DNA of 64,000 bases from positions 496,001 to 560,000 of the forward strand of contig JAGTXK010000027.1 of assembly GCA_019096195.1 (NCBI GenBank). Reading direction: 5' to 3'. A program made the translations under genes and the position numbers. This document shows, one piece after another, positions 22,805-34,400 of this stretch. How positions within the stretch are numbered: the stretch's first letter is position 1; each line of letters starts with the position of its first letter. The notes below the pieces were generated by a model that saw only the letters and a list, made by a program, of their open reading frames with translations, had not been told where the DNA came from and did not search any database. The stretch is from Boletus sp. NGJ (Eukaryota; Basidiomycota; Agaricomycetes; Boletales; Boletaceae).

Positions 22805-22940
22805 TTACTCTGTTTGAAAGAAAGACGATGAGGGACACGTGAACGCAAGGAATGAAAGGAGACGTACTGGAACGGGCTCTCATCTTTCTGCGCTTACGTC
22901 TGAGCCTGCGAGAACGCTTTTTCTTCCACTTCTCTCTCAT
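22805..22940 (-). CDS. RPL41: Ribosomal protein eL41 (25 aa)
   Basis: Exon 22940-22868 encodes MREKWKKKRSRR through KMRARS plus one base. After the intron 22810-22867 the second exon adds only AG and TAA, completing the final Lys. The resulting 25-residue, almost wholly basic peptide is eL41, the smallest ribosomal protein, which lies at the subunit bridge in the large/small ribosome interface. TCTATAG directly before the ATG is a good acceptor for a 5' UTR intron, as is usual for ribosomal protein genes. The gene is too short for most automated predictors. Confidence 0.92.
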
Positions 22941-23136
22941 TCTATAGAATACGTAGTGAGCATACGCAAGCAAACTCTCTGGGAAAAGAGACGCGCCTGT
23001 TGGTCTACTGAAGTGACTGAGGAAAGAAATGGGGCTTGCTCGTGGGCAATATGTTTGGGGCTTGTTGGTACTGTACAGTTGGTTACGTAACATTTCTCAC
23101 GTCTTCGATGACTTCATCAGCTTTTCTTTTGCTTCA

Positions 23137-23971
23137 ATGCTTGCAATGCGGTCAGGAATTGTTCGATTAATCCGGTCGACTCGGCCACCCCCACCAAAAC
23201 AACTCCGGATAACCCCCCTCCGTCGCTGGTCCTCTGCGCAGGCTCCGACAGCTGACCCCTCTCGCCCGGACCTGTTTTACCACCTCCTTCCGTTTTCCCG
23301 TGAGCCGGACCACTCCCAATCGATCCCAATCTATGCTCTCTCCTTCCTCCCCGCTCCGCCCCCGTCGCCTGGTTCAGCGACCATCCTAGGTTGGCTCCCC
23401 GCCATTACGGAGGCCGGAACTGAAGACGTCGATGCTGGATTGAACGACTTTGTCGAAAACCGTGCGTCCACGCCATGCATTCACGTTCCCAACGTCTCAT
23501 ACTAGCACGTACCATCGCTGTTCAGCACGGTTCCGACCCCTCTTGCACGAAGCGGTTCAGCAGGCACTAGGCGAGGGTGCAGATGACATATGGACCAACA
23601 GCGCTATCCAGATCCAGCAGGGATGGATGCACATTCACGGTGCGTTGCAGCGTCACGTGGTTAGCTGTATTGATCTCGACACCTGCATAGATCACCGCAA
23701 TGTCCCTGCCTTGGGCAGAATTGGCGATTCCCGATGATATTATCGCCTCTGTACTCGTCCAAGACAGCAAGGTGCGCTCACACCTCACGCCATGCGGTAT
23801 AAATACATTCTGAGCGTGCTCCATGCGCTTGATAAGATTCTACCCGATACCTACCAAGCTATGCCTTCTTACCGATTTTGCACCGCCGATGGTCCAACTC
23901 AATTGACGGAGGGTTTGGCAAAGAAGCTCAAGAGCGTATTGGAAACAGTCGCTTCGCGAGAATCGCAATGA
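23137..23971 (+). CDS. Conserved fungal mitochondrial-type protein with an apparent 1-nt frameshift
   Basis: The N-terminus MLAMRSGIVRLIRSTRPPPP is basic and looks like a mitochondrial presequence. Joined exons give FYHLLPFSREPDHSQSIPIY, ENPRFRPLLHEAVQQALG and GADDIWTNSAIQIQQGWMHI, then DHRNVPALGRIGD, where the frame hits a stop at 23735. One base fewer near 23729 would continue into PDDIIASVLVQDSK. The last exon (YQAMPSYRFCTADGPTQLTE, ending ASRESQ) is open and in phase with that second frame. I recall homologues reading GRIGDPDDI, so an indel or sequence error is likely. The function is unknown. It is divergent from eL41. Confidence 0.62.
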
Positions 23972-24360
23972 TACGAGCCGGCAGCACCAAACACGACCCG
24001 AGTTCCACGAACGGGAGGGTTCGGCACCAAGCATATATGCTACCCAGCAGAATGCTCACATTTGGTTAATCTCGCGCACAAGCGATGTTAGCGCACTCGT
24101 TCAACCTGCTGTACCCGTCGCACCGTTCTTAATTATGCTCGCACACCGGTTGATCATATCAATGTATACACCTGCAAAGTTTATCGTCATACTCCTAACA
24201 AGCATCGTTCTTTATGCGCATAGAGCTTGTTATTATAGCTTCCTGGTGAGCTGGGGATCTACCTTGGAGAATCCTGCCGACAGTTGCGGGAAAACCACGA
24301 GATAGGGAACTTGAGACTTTCGAACGCCCTGCCTTTCTACCATGTGCTCATCTTGCTTTC
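23972..24360. other. Intergenic, no gene seen
   Basis: Follows the stop of the mitochondrial-type gene; T-rich towards the right end. No supported frame. Confidence 0.35.
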
Positions 24361-24825
24361 TTGCTTTCTTTGTTTTCAACGAGACCAATTTGTTTCGTTG
24401 GGTCATCCCAGCTGGTTCAGCCAATGGACCTTGCGGTGCTCATCGTTTGGATTCTCAGACGCCGTTGGGGCTTGTGTTCGTTGGTGGGAGGTGCCAGCGG
24501 TTTTGAGGGGATTTTTTCGGGTAGGTGCACGACGAGCGAGACGATGACTCAAGACGAAAGTTACAGTGTGATAGAGCCGAAGAGCCTCTTCGTGCCAGGA
24601 GGACGATCTGCCCGTGCCCAAAACCAACTTGTTGACTTTGTCCATGGGCTTGCTCGCTCCGACACGATGTCCGAACGCTACTCGACCCAGTCAGGAATAT
24701 CCGAGGGTGAGTACCGCTGGATTCCTATTCCCAAAGGGCTTGAAGACGCCTGCAATGTCTCGAACGATAGACCGGACAAACGCCCAGGGGCCCCGTCCAG
24801 AGGCGATTTAAATCTGCCGCTTTGA
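24361..24825 (+). CDS. Possible small membrane protein, unrecognised
   Basis: A 154-aa open frame with a hydrophobic stretch (MDLAVLIVWILRRRWG), then a polar Ser/Arg-rich tail (EPKSLFVPGGRSAR). No domain is recognised, and the opposite strand is also open over part of it. Start could be 24361 or the Met at 24424. It is kept only because length and the membrane-plus-tail layout are gene-like. Confidence 0.25.
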   Translation: MLSLFSTRPICFVGSSQLVQPMDLAVLIVWILRRRWGLCSLVGGASGFEGIFSGRCTTSETMTQDESYSVIEPKSLFVPGGRSARAQNQLVDFVHGLARSDTMSERYSTQSGISEGEYRWIPIPKGLEDACNVSNDRPDKRPGAPSRGDLNLPL

Positions 24826-25437
24826 GTCCGAGATTCGGACAGCCCGGAGTAAGCATATGATGGCTCCTCTTCGTGGCCGAATTGGCAGTTCGCACGTAAA
24901 TGTATCGGAGGGACGTCCTTTTGCTCGAGTCTTAACATTGGCAAAGTCTGATGAGTGAGCGAGTTGTTCAGGAGTACTGTTGATGTGCACCGACAAGAGA
25001 ATAACGTCTCCACCAGACTACTTCTCGTTCATGATACTCTGGCACGCACTCGGACGATGGAGAAGAAACGAAACATAGATTCAAGCATATTGTATGATCA
25101 TAGAGTAACAACAATCGTAACTCGTAGCACATACTAAGGAATAAATGTGATCGCCAAGTCAAGCAAGGGAAGAAAGCATACTGCCCCAAACATCCACGAC
25201 AGATCGTCACGTCCAGCCAGCACTTAGCACTTGGGAAAACAAACCAAGAGGAAGAGATACTGTCAAATGAATGGAGAAATTTACTGAAAGCAAAATAATG
25301 ATACGAAATCACAAAAAAGAGATCAGTTGGATCCAAGGTCGTAGGATAGTCGTTAGACGTCATTAAGTAGTGGTGTGATAGTACGTGTCGAGATACTTTT
25401 CTGCGTACTATGCGGCGAGCGTCCAGGGTCAGCGTAA
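24826..25437. other. 3' flank of the giant PH gene, no gene seen
   Basis: AT-rich with only chance frames; probably 3' UTR and spacer. Confidence 0.4.
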
Positions 25438-28400
25438 TTAACCACGGTATGAATCACGAGGCGAACGAGGGCCAAACAACCCAGGGCTTCCGCGGTCGGG
25501 AACAAGTAGAGTGGGTTCAACGGACGGTGGCGTAGGGGCCAGCGCAGGATTAGCTGCAAGACGAAGATTTCAATCACCAACTTAGAATATGAATTCCAAA
25601 CACAGCCAAACTCACGCTGCCATGCAACCCACGAACTAGCTTGTCTAGGTTCTGGGACTGGCTCGGGAGGCACATCCTGCCTTTTCCGAATGCGACGGGT
25701 CCCCCGCTGTGGAACGGTGCGCCAAGCTGGGCGAGCCTGTGGCATATCCTCTGGCGGAGGTGGGACATCGGGAGGCGGTGGAGCAGGAGGAGGGCCAGCC
25801 GGTGCCATCGGTGGTTTCCTGTCGTATTTGTTGGTGAGCAACAGCTAAGGGAAACGAGAACGGATCAACAAACCAATCAGGATCAAACTCTCCACCAGGA
25901 CCGTACTTCGACTTCATCATCATGAGGTATCCAAGCTCACTGTTAGAGGGAGGGTGAGCATCAAATTCTAATTTTTAGATGGCTACGTACTGTTGAATGT
26001 TGCGACGTTCTTCACGCAGCTTGCCGACTTCACCCAAGAGCATACGGACCTCGGTGGCAAGCGCTTTGCTGAATTCGTCTAGGTACTATAAAGGGTGAAG
26101 GGGGGTTGGTATCAAAGGGGTCTAGCAAATGAAACGTACGTACACCTTGGACGTTGTAAGGGACTTGCTCGTGTGCAGTGGCGCGGACAGCATTGATAGT
26201 CTCCTCGTGTCGTTGGTTGCTGTCCCTTCTCCAATCTAAATACCCTCTAATGAGCACCGGAATTCATGGAAAGCCCGAGCCACCCACTTTCTGACACAGT
26301 GTCGAGAAGCCCTCTCAGCTCGGCGTTCTGTCGCTGCAACTCTTCCATGACTTGCTCGACGCCTGTTCGCTGACTTAGCCTAGCAGCGATCGAAAGTAAC
26401 CGTTCTACTTACCAGGTTTTCCCTCGTTTGCTTGTCGTTGTTCCTCCTCGCGTTGCCTAGCCGCTGCTTGCTCATCCACAAGTTGCGAAACCATGTGCAT
26501 CAACCCTTGAATCTGTCCATCGCGCTCCTCCTTCCAACGTTGCTTCTCCGCCCAGTGCTCATCCATAAGTGCCCTCTTCTCTTCGCAGAGAGCCTGGTTT
26601 TGTTGAACCATGTTAGTGATATCGGTCAATTGGTTGCGCAGTGCATCGTCCCGTTCTGCACCCGCCATCCGTGCTTCTTCACCCTCTGTTATGCGCAATT
26701 GCCGCTCGTTGTCAAGTTCAGCACGCGTGCGAGTGAGTTCGTCCTCAAGAGCAGCGATTTTGGCTTCCCGTTCTTCGTCGAGGAGTCGGCGTGCCTCGTC
26801 GAGACGAGCACGTTCGTGTTCGCGTTCTGCGGCTAATGCCTCTCGCTCACGCGCCATTTCTTCTCTTTCCATGCGCACGGTATCCAAAATGTCAGATGCA
26901 TGTCGAGTACATGCATCCTGCGTGGCTGAATGAATCGACTCAAGAATTGAATGATGATCGGATTCACGAGGAGCACGAGGGTCGGCAGTCCGCGGAGCAT
27001 TCGCAATTCTTTCTTCCAGTTCATCGAAGAGTGCATTGCCTCGCTCTCTTGTTTCCACTTCTCGACGGTCTTCATTTTCGTTAAAGATGCGATCCCTGGC
27101 TTCTTCGTTATCACGGAACTCCCTCTCACGTCTACTCTCGGCATCCTGCGCGTCATGTGCAATGTGAGTCAGCTCACGTTCTGCATCGTCCAGTCGTTCC
27201 TGCCGTGCACGTAAAGCATCCTCAAAGTCCAAGTCGCCTGGGCCAGAGTGTGGTTGGGGACCCGGCGGCGGGACAGGGCGCATCGTGCTGTCCTCTTCCG
27301 CAATAGCCGAAGGTTGGGCACCACGCGAAAGCGTGCGCTGAAGAGTGTGGCGGTCATCTCTCGCCGATGCAGCCGAAGGATGACGGCTGAGCCCTTCTGG
27401 TGCGTCTTCCATTGGAGCATAGTGCTGGGGAACACGTTCCCCACGTCCGGAGGGCGTAGGGGGGTAATAAGGCTCGCCCGGGTGAGCTGTGGAACCAACT
27501 CAGTATGAGAGTATCATAGGAAATCGCAGAGACCTACGTGTATAGGGGCCGCCGCGCAATCGGATAATAGTAGGAGTCTGGGGGTATGTAAGAGCTGGGG
27601 CTGTGCCTTCCTGAACGCCTGGTCCTTGGGGGGACCGGGTTCTGGATGGTGGAGCGCGATCACCAGCATCACGTTCACCGGTATCTGGACGGGGGCCAGA
27701 GCGACCACTGGGACGGCGCTGGGCAGAGCGTTGGCCTGGATCTTCTATGGGCTCCCCCTCCTCCCCAGGGCGATCCCCATCACCTTGCCGACGACGCTCC
27801 CTATCTTCTGGGTCGTCGTCGTATCTTCCGTGCCTCCTACGTGCAGGTTCCGATTGATCATCCTCACGACGACGCTCCCTATCCTCTGGGTCGTCGTCGT
27901 ACCTTCCGTGCCTCCTACGTGCAGGTTCCGACTGGTCATCCTCACGACGACGCTCCCCACCTTCTGGGTCGTCGTCGTATCTTCCGTGCCTCCTACGTGC
28001 GGGTTCCGACTGATCGCCCTCACGACGACCCTCCCTATCTTCTGGGTCGTCGTCGTACCTTCTGTGCCTCCTACGTGCAGGTTCCGATTGATCATCCTCA
28101 CGACGACCCTCCCTATCTTCTGGGTCGTCGTCGTGTCTTCTGTGCCTCCTTCGTGCAGGTTCTGGTGAGTAGTCGTCTTCACGACGACCCTCCCTATCTT
28201 CTGGGCCGTCGTCGTATCTTCTGTGCCTCCTACGCGCAGATTCTGGTGAGCGGTCATCCTCACGGTATCTGCCGTATCTAGGGTCACTAGGAGAGTACGG
28301 GCGACGGTATCGGTATCTCCAAGGGCCATCGTCCTCAGGGGAACGGTATCGTCCGCGGTGGTCTCTATCCGGTGAGTAGGGCCGAGAATATCGATCATCA

Positions 28401-31400
28401 TCGGAATACCTGGGTCGGCGTATAATGCGAGAAGGAGAAGGCGAAGCTCCATGACTACGCGTATGACGACTTTCCGGACTATACCTACGTGATCCGCCAG
28501 TCGAGAGAGGAGGGAATGCACGTATGGTAGGGGATATGCGAACACGGTCATCGAATGGTGGCTCAACTACGGTTGCAGGTATTCCAACTGGACTTTGAAC
28601 GACCACGACAGGCGCCCTTGTGCTTGCCCTTGAACCTGCTCGGGATGGTCCATACGGCGATTGTGGCACAGGTACAGGCGGGTGGATCACAATGGGGGTT
28701 GGCGGTATAGGCATGGCGGGTGATATACTCGGAGTCACAGCGAACCCGGGCGCATCCTGTTGTCCTGGTCGAACAAAGATAGGTCCTGAACCTACGCTCG
28801 GCTGGATTATATGTCCTGGAGGGGGTACCGGGAAATTGATGGTCGTTTGTTGAGGGGGGGGGCTGCGACCGGAAGATGGGACCGGTACAACAGCGGGTCC
28901 ATCGCTGAGTGGAACAGGTAGAGCTCCGGGACTGGGAGGTGGCTGGTATGTTTGCTGGCTGGGTGTCGAGCTTCCTGACTCAGGCCCAGTATACGATGGT
29001 GGAATGACTATCGTGCCGCCGCGCCCAGGTACTGGAAGGGGTGAACCCGACTCTAACGATGGTGGCGACGGTATCGCTATCTCTTCATACTCAGGTTCGC
29101 CGCCAGCGTACTCAGTTGGACCCAACTGGCGATACTCATCGTACGGCGTTCCTCCGGGACGAACGGGACCGCCAGGACCCACGTATTGCCCAGGATCTGG
29201 CATTCCAATTCGCCAACCCGGAGGTGGTTCAGGAATGACGGGGGTGTGAACACCCGGCGAACGTTCGATCCCAGGCAAAACCGGAACTTGGGGACCACCT
29301 TGCGGAACGAACCCAGGATACGGACCAGGGGGGATTACTGGTGGTATAGGACCTCCAAGGCCGGGAGGTAGTGGTGGAACGATGAAACCACCTGCACCCT
29401 GACCGAAATTCACAGGCTCAGGTGGAGGCCCCGCCTGAGGTTGAGGCATAGGTATACCTGCACAAGGTCAAGTATCAATATTAAAATCATGTCAAATTCG
29501 AGGTATTGGCGCCAACCTGGTCCCGCGCCAACACCCAAGCGGCCCAAATCGGCCCTCAGCTGATCAACGCGAGCAGTGACAGCCCGCAACTCGGCTTGCC
29601 GATCTTGCACATCTCTTGCGAGCCAGTCGTTGAGGCCACTCATGTACCTCATCAATTCACGCTGCTGATCTACTGTTGCGAGTTGTGCGAGCCGGTGTTC
29701 CTATCGTTAACATTGTCATCGCTGCCTGAGAATGTTTATAAGGGATGCTCACTCGCAGAATTGCCATCAACGTGTCAAATAGGGGTAGTTGAACGACCGT
29801 CTGAAGATATGTCAATCTGAAGCTGCTCGAGACATCCGGCATTACTCACTGGACCTGGTGGCATTGGGACATAAGCTGGACCTTGTGCCTGGTCACCTCG
29901 TTGTCGGGGTTGGCCATCCATCACAGGGGGAGGTGGCACCACACCTCCCATCTGAAGAACAACTTAGCCCCACTTGATTGTAACTGGCAGAAGATCGTAC
30001 CTCAGGTCGGCGTCGGTACCAACTGAAGGATCCACCAGTGGGGTCTTCTCCTTCCAGGTTCGGCGGGGCGGTGGGAGGGCGATCATACAAGTTTGGCTAA
30101 AGTCGAGGTCAGACCAAGTTGCAGGGAGGTGGCTAAGAATACATGCCAAGGGGGGACCAGGGGGGCGTACCCTTGGCCTCCGTTCTTCTAACTGGGATGG
30201 AGGGGCATCATGAGTGACATGCATAGGTCCAGGTGTACGATCGCGGTCTGGACGAATAATAGACGGTGTGTCGTGAGAGGCTGGTCGCCTGGTTCCTGGC
30301 CGTCTTCCAGGATCTTGAAGAGGCTCTCTAGGTCGTCGAGGTGGTCGAATTGGCGGATGTAACGCTTCTGGGGACCAGATTGATTGTCGCGGGAACGGAG
30401 GTGCCGTCTCTGGCCTTAGCACCGGACTCGTGCTCCTCGACCGAGATGGCCTCGGAGCAGGCTGGTAGACAAATGGAATCAGCTGGGGTGGTGGCTGGAT
30501 ATCCGAAGGAAACGGTGCAGGTGGTACATTCAGCAACTCCATCAATTGTTCATCCAATGAAGGACCAGCTTGGCGGGGTGCAGGCATGTGAATGGGAAGG
30601 CGACCCCGTCCCCCTACTCGGAGCATCTCCCTCCAACGAGAACTCAAGCTATCTGCATCAGCTTGGGAATCCTCGGACTCTGTGACAGAACCGTCTTCCC
30701 TGCGTACTCGCGTCGTGTCGACGGTCTCCCTTTCCTCTACAGCGATCGTTTGCTGTCGTCGCTGAGTTGCGGCCTGTCGGGCGTCGATTAACGTCTGAAT
30801 GAGACTCTCGATATGGTGCAACCGGTCAAAAACTTCTGTATTATCCTGCGGTGCAGGTCTAGATAGCCGAAGTTCATCCAACATTTCATTGGTTGAGGTC
30901 TGTCCTTCCCAGAGCGCCGTCGTCTGTTCCCGTACTTGCGTCAGCATGTCTCGGATAGCGGTCAGCGTAATCCCTTCTACTGGCCGGGCTGTTTCACCAG
31001 AGTCCGCAGATTCTGTAGAGGGCGTCGGGGACGAAGGGGGGAGGAGTGGGGGAAGATGACAATGAGGTGAGAGAAAGTGTTGGCGGGGGCGATGACTCAG
31101 AAGACGAGATGATTGAAGGGGTAAGATCAGACGAAGGCGACGACAATTCTGATGACCAGGCGGGGGAAGATGGAGGCATCAAAAGGCTATAGTCGTCCGA
31201 GTGATGGGAAGACAAGAAAGACACCGAAGAAATCGATGAGCAGATTGAAGGAGCCCTGACAGGAGGTGGTGTGATTGGGATGGGAACCAAACCTGGCCGC
31301 GATCGAGGCCCAGCTGGCGCAGCCCTGGACTCCGAGATGACACTCATGGCGCCGACAGCCTGATCCCTACGGTCGGAAATGACACTAACGGCACCGACAG

Positions 31401-34400
31401 ACTGGTCCCTACGGGGAACAGCAAGGGGCTCTGGCCGTTCGGCGACGACAACCCTCTCGGTTGCAACCAAGCGGGTGCGCACATACTCCGATAGATCATA
31501 CAGTTCATCCCGAATTATTCGTACGTTTTCGGAGATTTCGTGATTCTCCTGACCCCTGAAACGATCCAATTCGTGGATATGGTGGAGTAGCCGGTCAATC
31601 TCATGTGTTATGACCTCAGTGCGCTCAGTTTGTGTATGCGTTGGTTCTGTCTCCAGTTCGGAGTGGATGGAGGGCTTGTTAGTCTGCGGGGTACTGAGAC
31701 TGAGACTGGGGGAAGGCGCAGGTGAATGGACAGGTGAATAAACAGGTGCAGGGGATTCAGGAAGTGGCACCATCGCTGGATGAGGGTACTACGAGCAATG
31801 AGAATACAGAACATACAGACTGTATGAGATACTCACATAATGCACTGAGCTTATGCTTGAGCTACGAAGACTGGACAAGAGGGATGGTTCCGTTGATACC
31901 TCAGAAGCAGCCGGAACATCAGCCAGTGATACAACATCATCCTCCAGACTGATTGTAGTCGAAAGACTAGAAACACTGGACACCGTGGATGGAGTGCGAG
32001 ACAAAGATGAAGATGCCGTAGATGTGATCGAGAGAGGGGTCGGGCCGCTAGAGGGTGAGGAAACGGACTGGGTGATCAGAGCGGGCGGCGGTGGAAGAGG
32101 TGCTGATACTATTGAAGTGGTGATTGTTTCTGTCACGGCCGTCAAGCTTCCAAAACTGGTCAACGGGGATACACTAGGACGCATAAATGACGTTTCAAAA
32201 GAGATATCACGCCCATCCTGAAATTGGAGCGACTGCGTGAGAGGCGTCGGCTGAAGCTGTGACGATTCATACGAATCGTCAGTCTCCGAAGCCCACTGGG
32301 ACGGATGGATGGAAGGGGAGGATTCCGTGGTCGCCAATGGGGCTGGAGATGGGAGGCCCTCTTCGCTCACACGAACATCACTCATAACGACCTCGGAAGA
32401 CTCGCTACTGGATACTGTTGGCACCCGAGATGACCCGTCTTCGGAGCTTGACTCGACTGTCGAAGGTAGAGATATCGAGAGCTCACCGGAGCTCACTATC
32501 GATGACAATGGGGGGACTACCGTTACCTCGAGGCGCTCTGACTCGAGGTCTCGACTAGCGCTCGATATTGTGGGGCTGCCCTCCGAAGGAGGAAGCGGTA
32601 CAGATTCAGGGGTGATGTCTGGAAGGATATCTGACTCCGGGGATTGAAGTGAAGGAACGTCCGTAGGTGTCTTGGGAGGAGGTGTTGGTGCCCTCTCGAT
32701 GGGGAGATCGACGACCAACGAACGCGGCGTGCTCGCCTCGGAAGGGATCGTCTTGCATACAGACGCGGTCTCGTAATGAGTTTCTGATGGCTCCGTACGT
32801 TCGCATTCGCAGAGCGCCGCCGTGACAAATTCTGTTTCCGTCTCTGTCTTGCACTTCTCCGCAGTCACATATTCGGATGAGACATCTGAAACACAGCGAT
32901 CCGCCGTGTGGAACTCGGTGGAGGCCTCGGTTTTGCACTGTTCCACGGTCGCATAGTCGGTCTCGGAAGGAATTGAAGGCAATGACTTGAAGGATGCAGT
33001 CGACGGGGAATTGGCAGTTTCGTATCCTTCGCTACCCGAGCCGTCGGGGAGCTCGAGAGCAGACAGGGCTGCAGTGGAAGGAGCAGGTGTGGGAGTAGTG
33101 GAACGACTTCTTGTCCAGGTGCTTAACGTGGAGCGACTCTGTGAGGCTGTGTAACCCGAAGCCGCGTTCTCCTTATCGTACGAGTGACCCCTGCTGTAGC
33201 GCCTCCTCCGAATTCCCGGGCTCCTGGACAAGGAGGATGGTGAAGTTGACATGTAGCTGCTGTAAGTGTATGACCCATCATGCGAGTCACCTAGGTAGGA
33301 ATTCGACTCGGTACGCCGGTAGGAAAGCGTCGAAGGCACAATTTGTGTATTGGAGCCACCGGACGTGAACTCGAAAGCTGTCTCGTCAGTGACAATACCA
33401 GTCGTGGTCCGGCGTATGTCGGATGATGAAGTGGAAGAATCTGACATAGTATAGAATGAGTTCGTGGTTGTGCGAGGTTCGCTCGACGACGTTCTCGAAC
33501 CAGCGGAGAAGAAATTATCGTCTGAGATGTCAGACAGGGGGCGCGTTTTGGTCTTACCGCTGGGCGGCGGGGTGACGCGCACTTCACCACCAAGCCTAGG
33601 GCCGCTGGATACGGTCACCGGGGACCCATCACCCAAAATCACACCACCGACAAGACTTAAACCGAACCCAAGGCCAGGCTTCGCATTCCTCGCTCGACTG
33701 ACTGCGGAGGCGAACTCCTCGTCAAGATCGGTAAGCGAGCTTGTGCGACGGAGAGAACTGCTCCGACTGGGTGCGATGACACGTGGATCACCAGGATAGA
33801 GGTATGACTGATTTGACACGGCTGCGTCATCCGTGGTACGTGTGTGGTGCGGAGGGAATGACGGAGCACGCGACAGAGATCCAGTGCTCGAAGAATCCGA
33901 GAATGTATGCAGGTCCGACAGGCTGGGAATTGTGTGCAGAGGCGGAACAAATACAGTCGACGCTGAACCAGAACCAGAGCCAGCGCCAGAAACGCTGGTG
34001 GTACTCGTCATGGTGCGGATTGTTCCGATCGAGCCTGTAGGAGAGCCAGGCTCTGAACGGCTCGGTAACGTAACAGAGCGATCCAACGCTTCCCTGCAAG
34101 AGATCATCAACAAAATGAGACTTGCAGAAGTTAAAATCATAACACACCAGATGGCACTAACCCAACGGACTCTCTCCCTTGCGCTTTCTGCAGCCAGCCG
34201 TTCGACACCATCACTGTACAGAAGCTGGAAAGGGCATAACAACTCCATCAAAGGAGGGCAGTCACCCCCAGCAATTTGAGCGCGAGCGGCGATCGTCCCG
34301 ACATCTTCTTTTGCGCTGGGGTGGCTCGGGGAGGGCACAGAGCGCACTTCGGTACAATTGATCAAATCCAACGTTACGACGCCTCTGCCCCCGCTGCGAG

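Noticed and set aside
24678-25013. A 111-codon minus-strand frame overlapping the small membrane-protein candidate
   Set aside because: No ATG-led context or intron support, no family; kept the plus-strand frame instead but with low confidence.
27626-28281. Long open frames on the plus strand opposite the 78-bp repeats
   Set aside because: They are mirror frames caused by the triplet-periodic repeat; the minus-strand frame is longer, joins neighbours by introns and has sensible composition.
26405-29449. The coiled-coil and Pro/Arg-rich frames as separate genes
   Set aside because: A phase-1 donor after GGPYT and an acceptor before HPGEPYY join them cleanly, and no ATG in good context starts the coiled-coil frame.
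31853-32647. Plus-strand frames of 110-120 codons opposite the Ser-rich part of the giant gene
   Set aside because: Ser-rich codons read backwards give open frames; no splice sites or family similarity support them.
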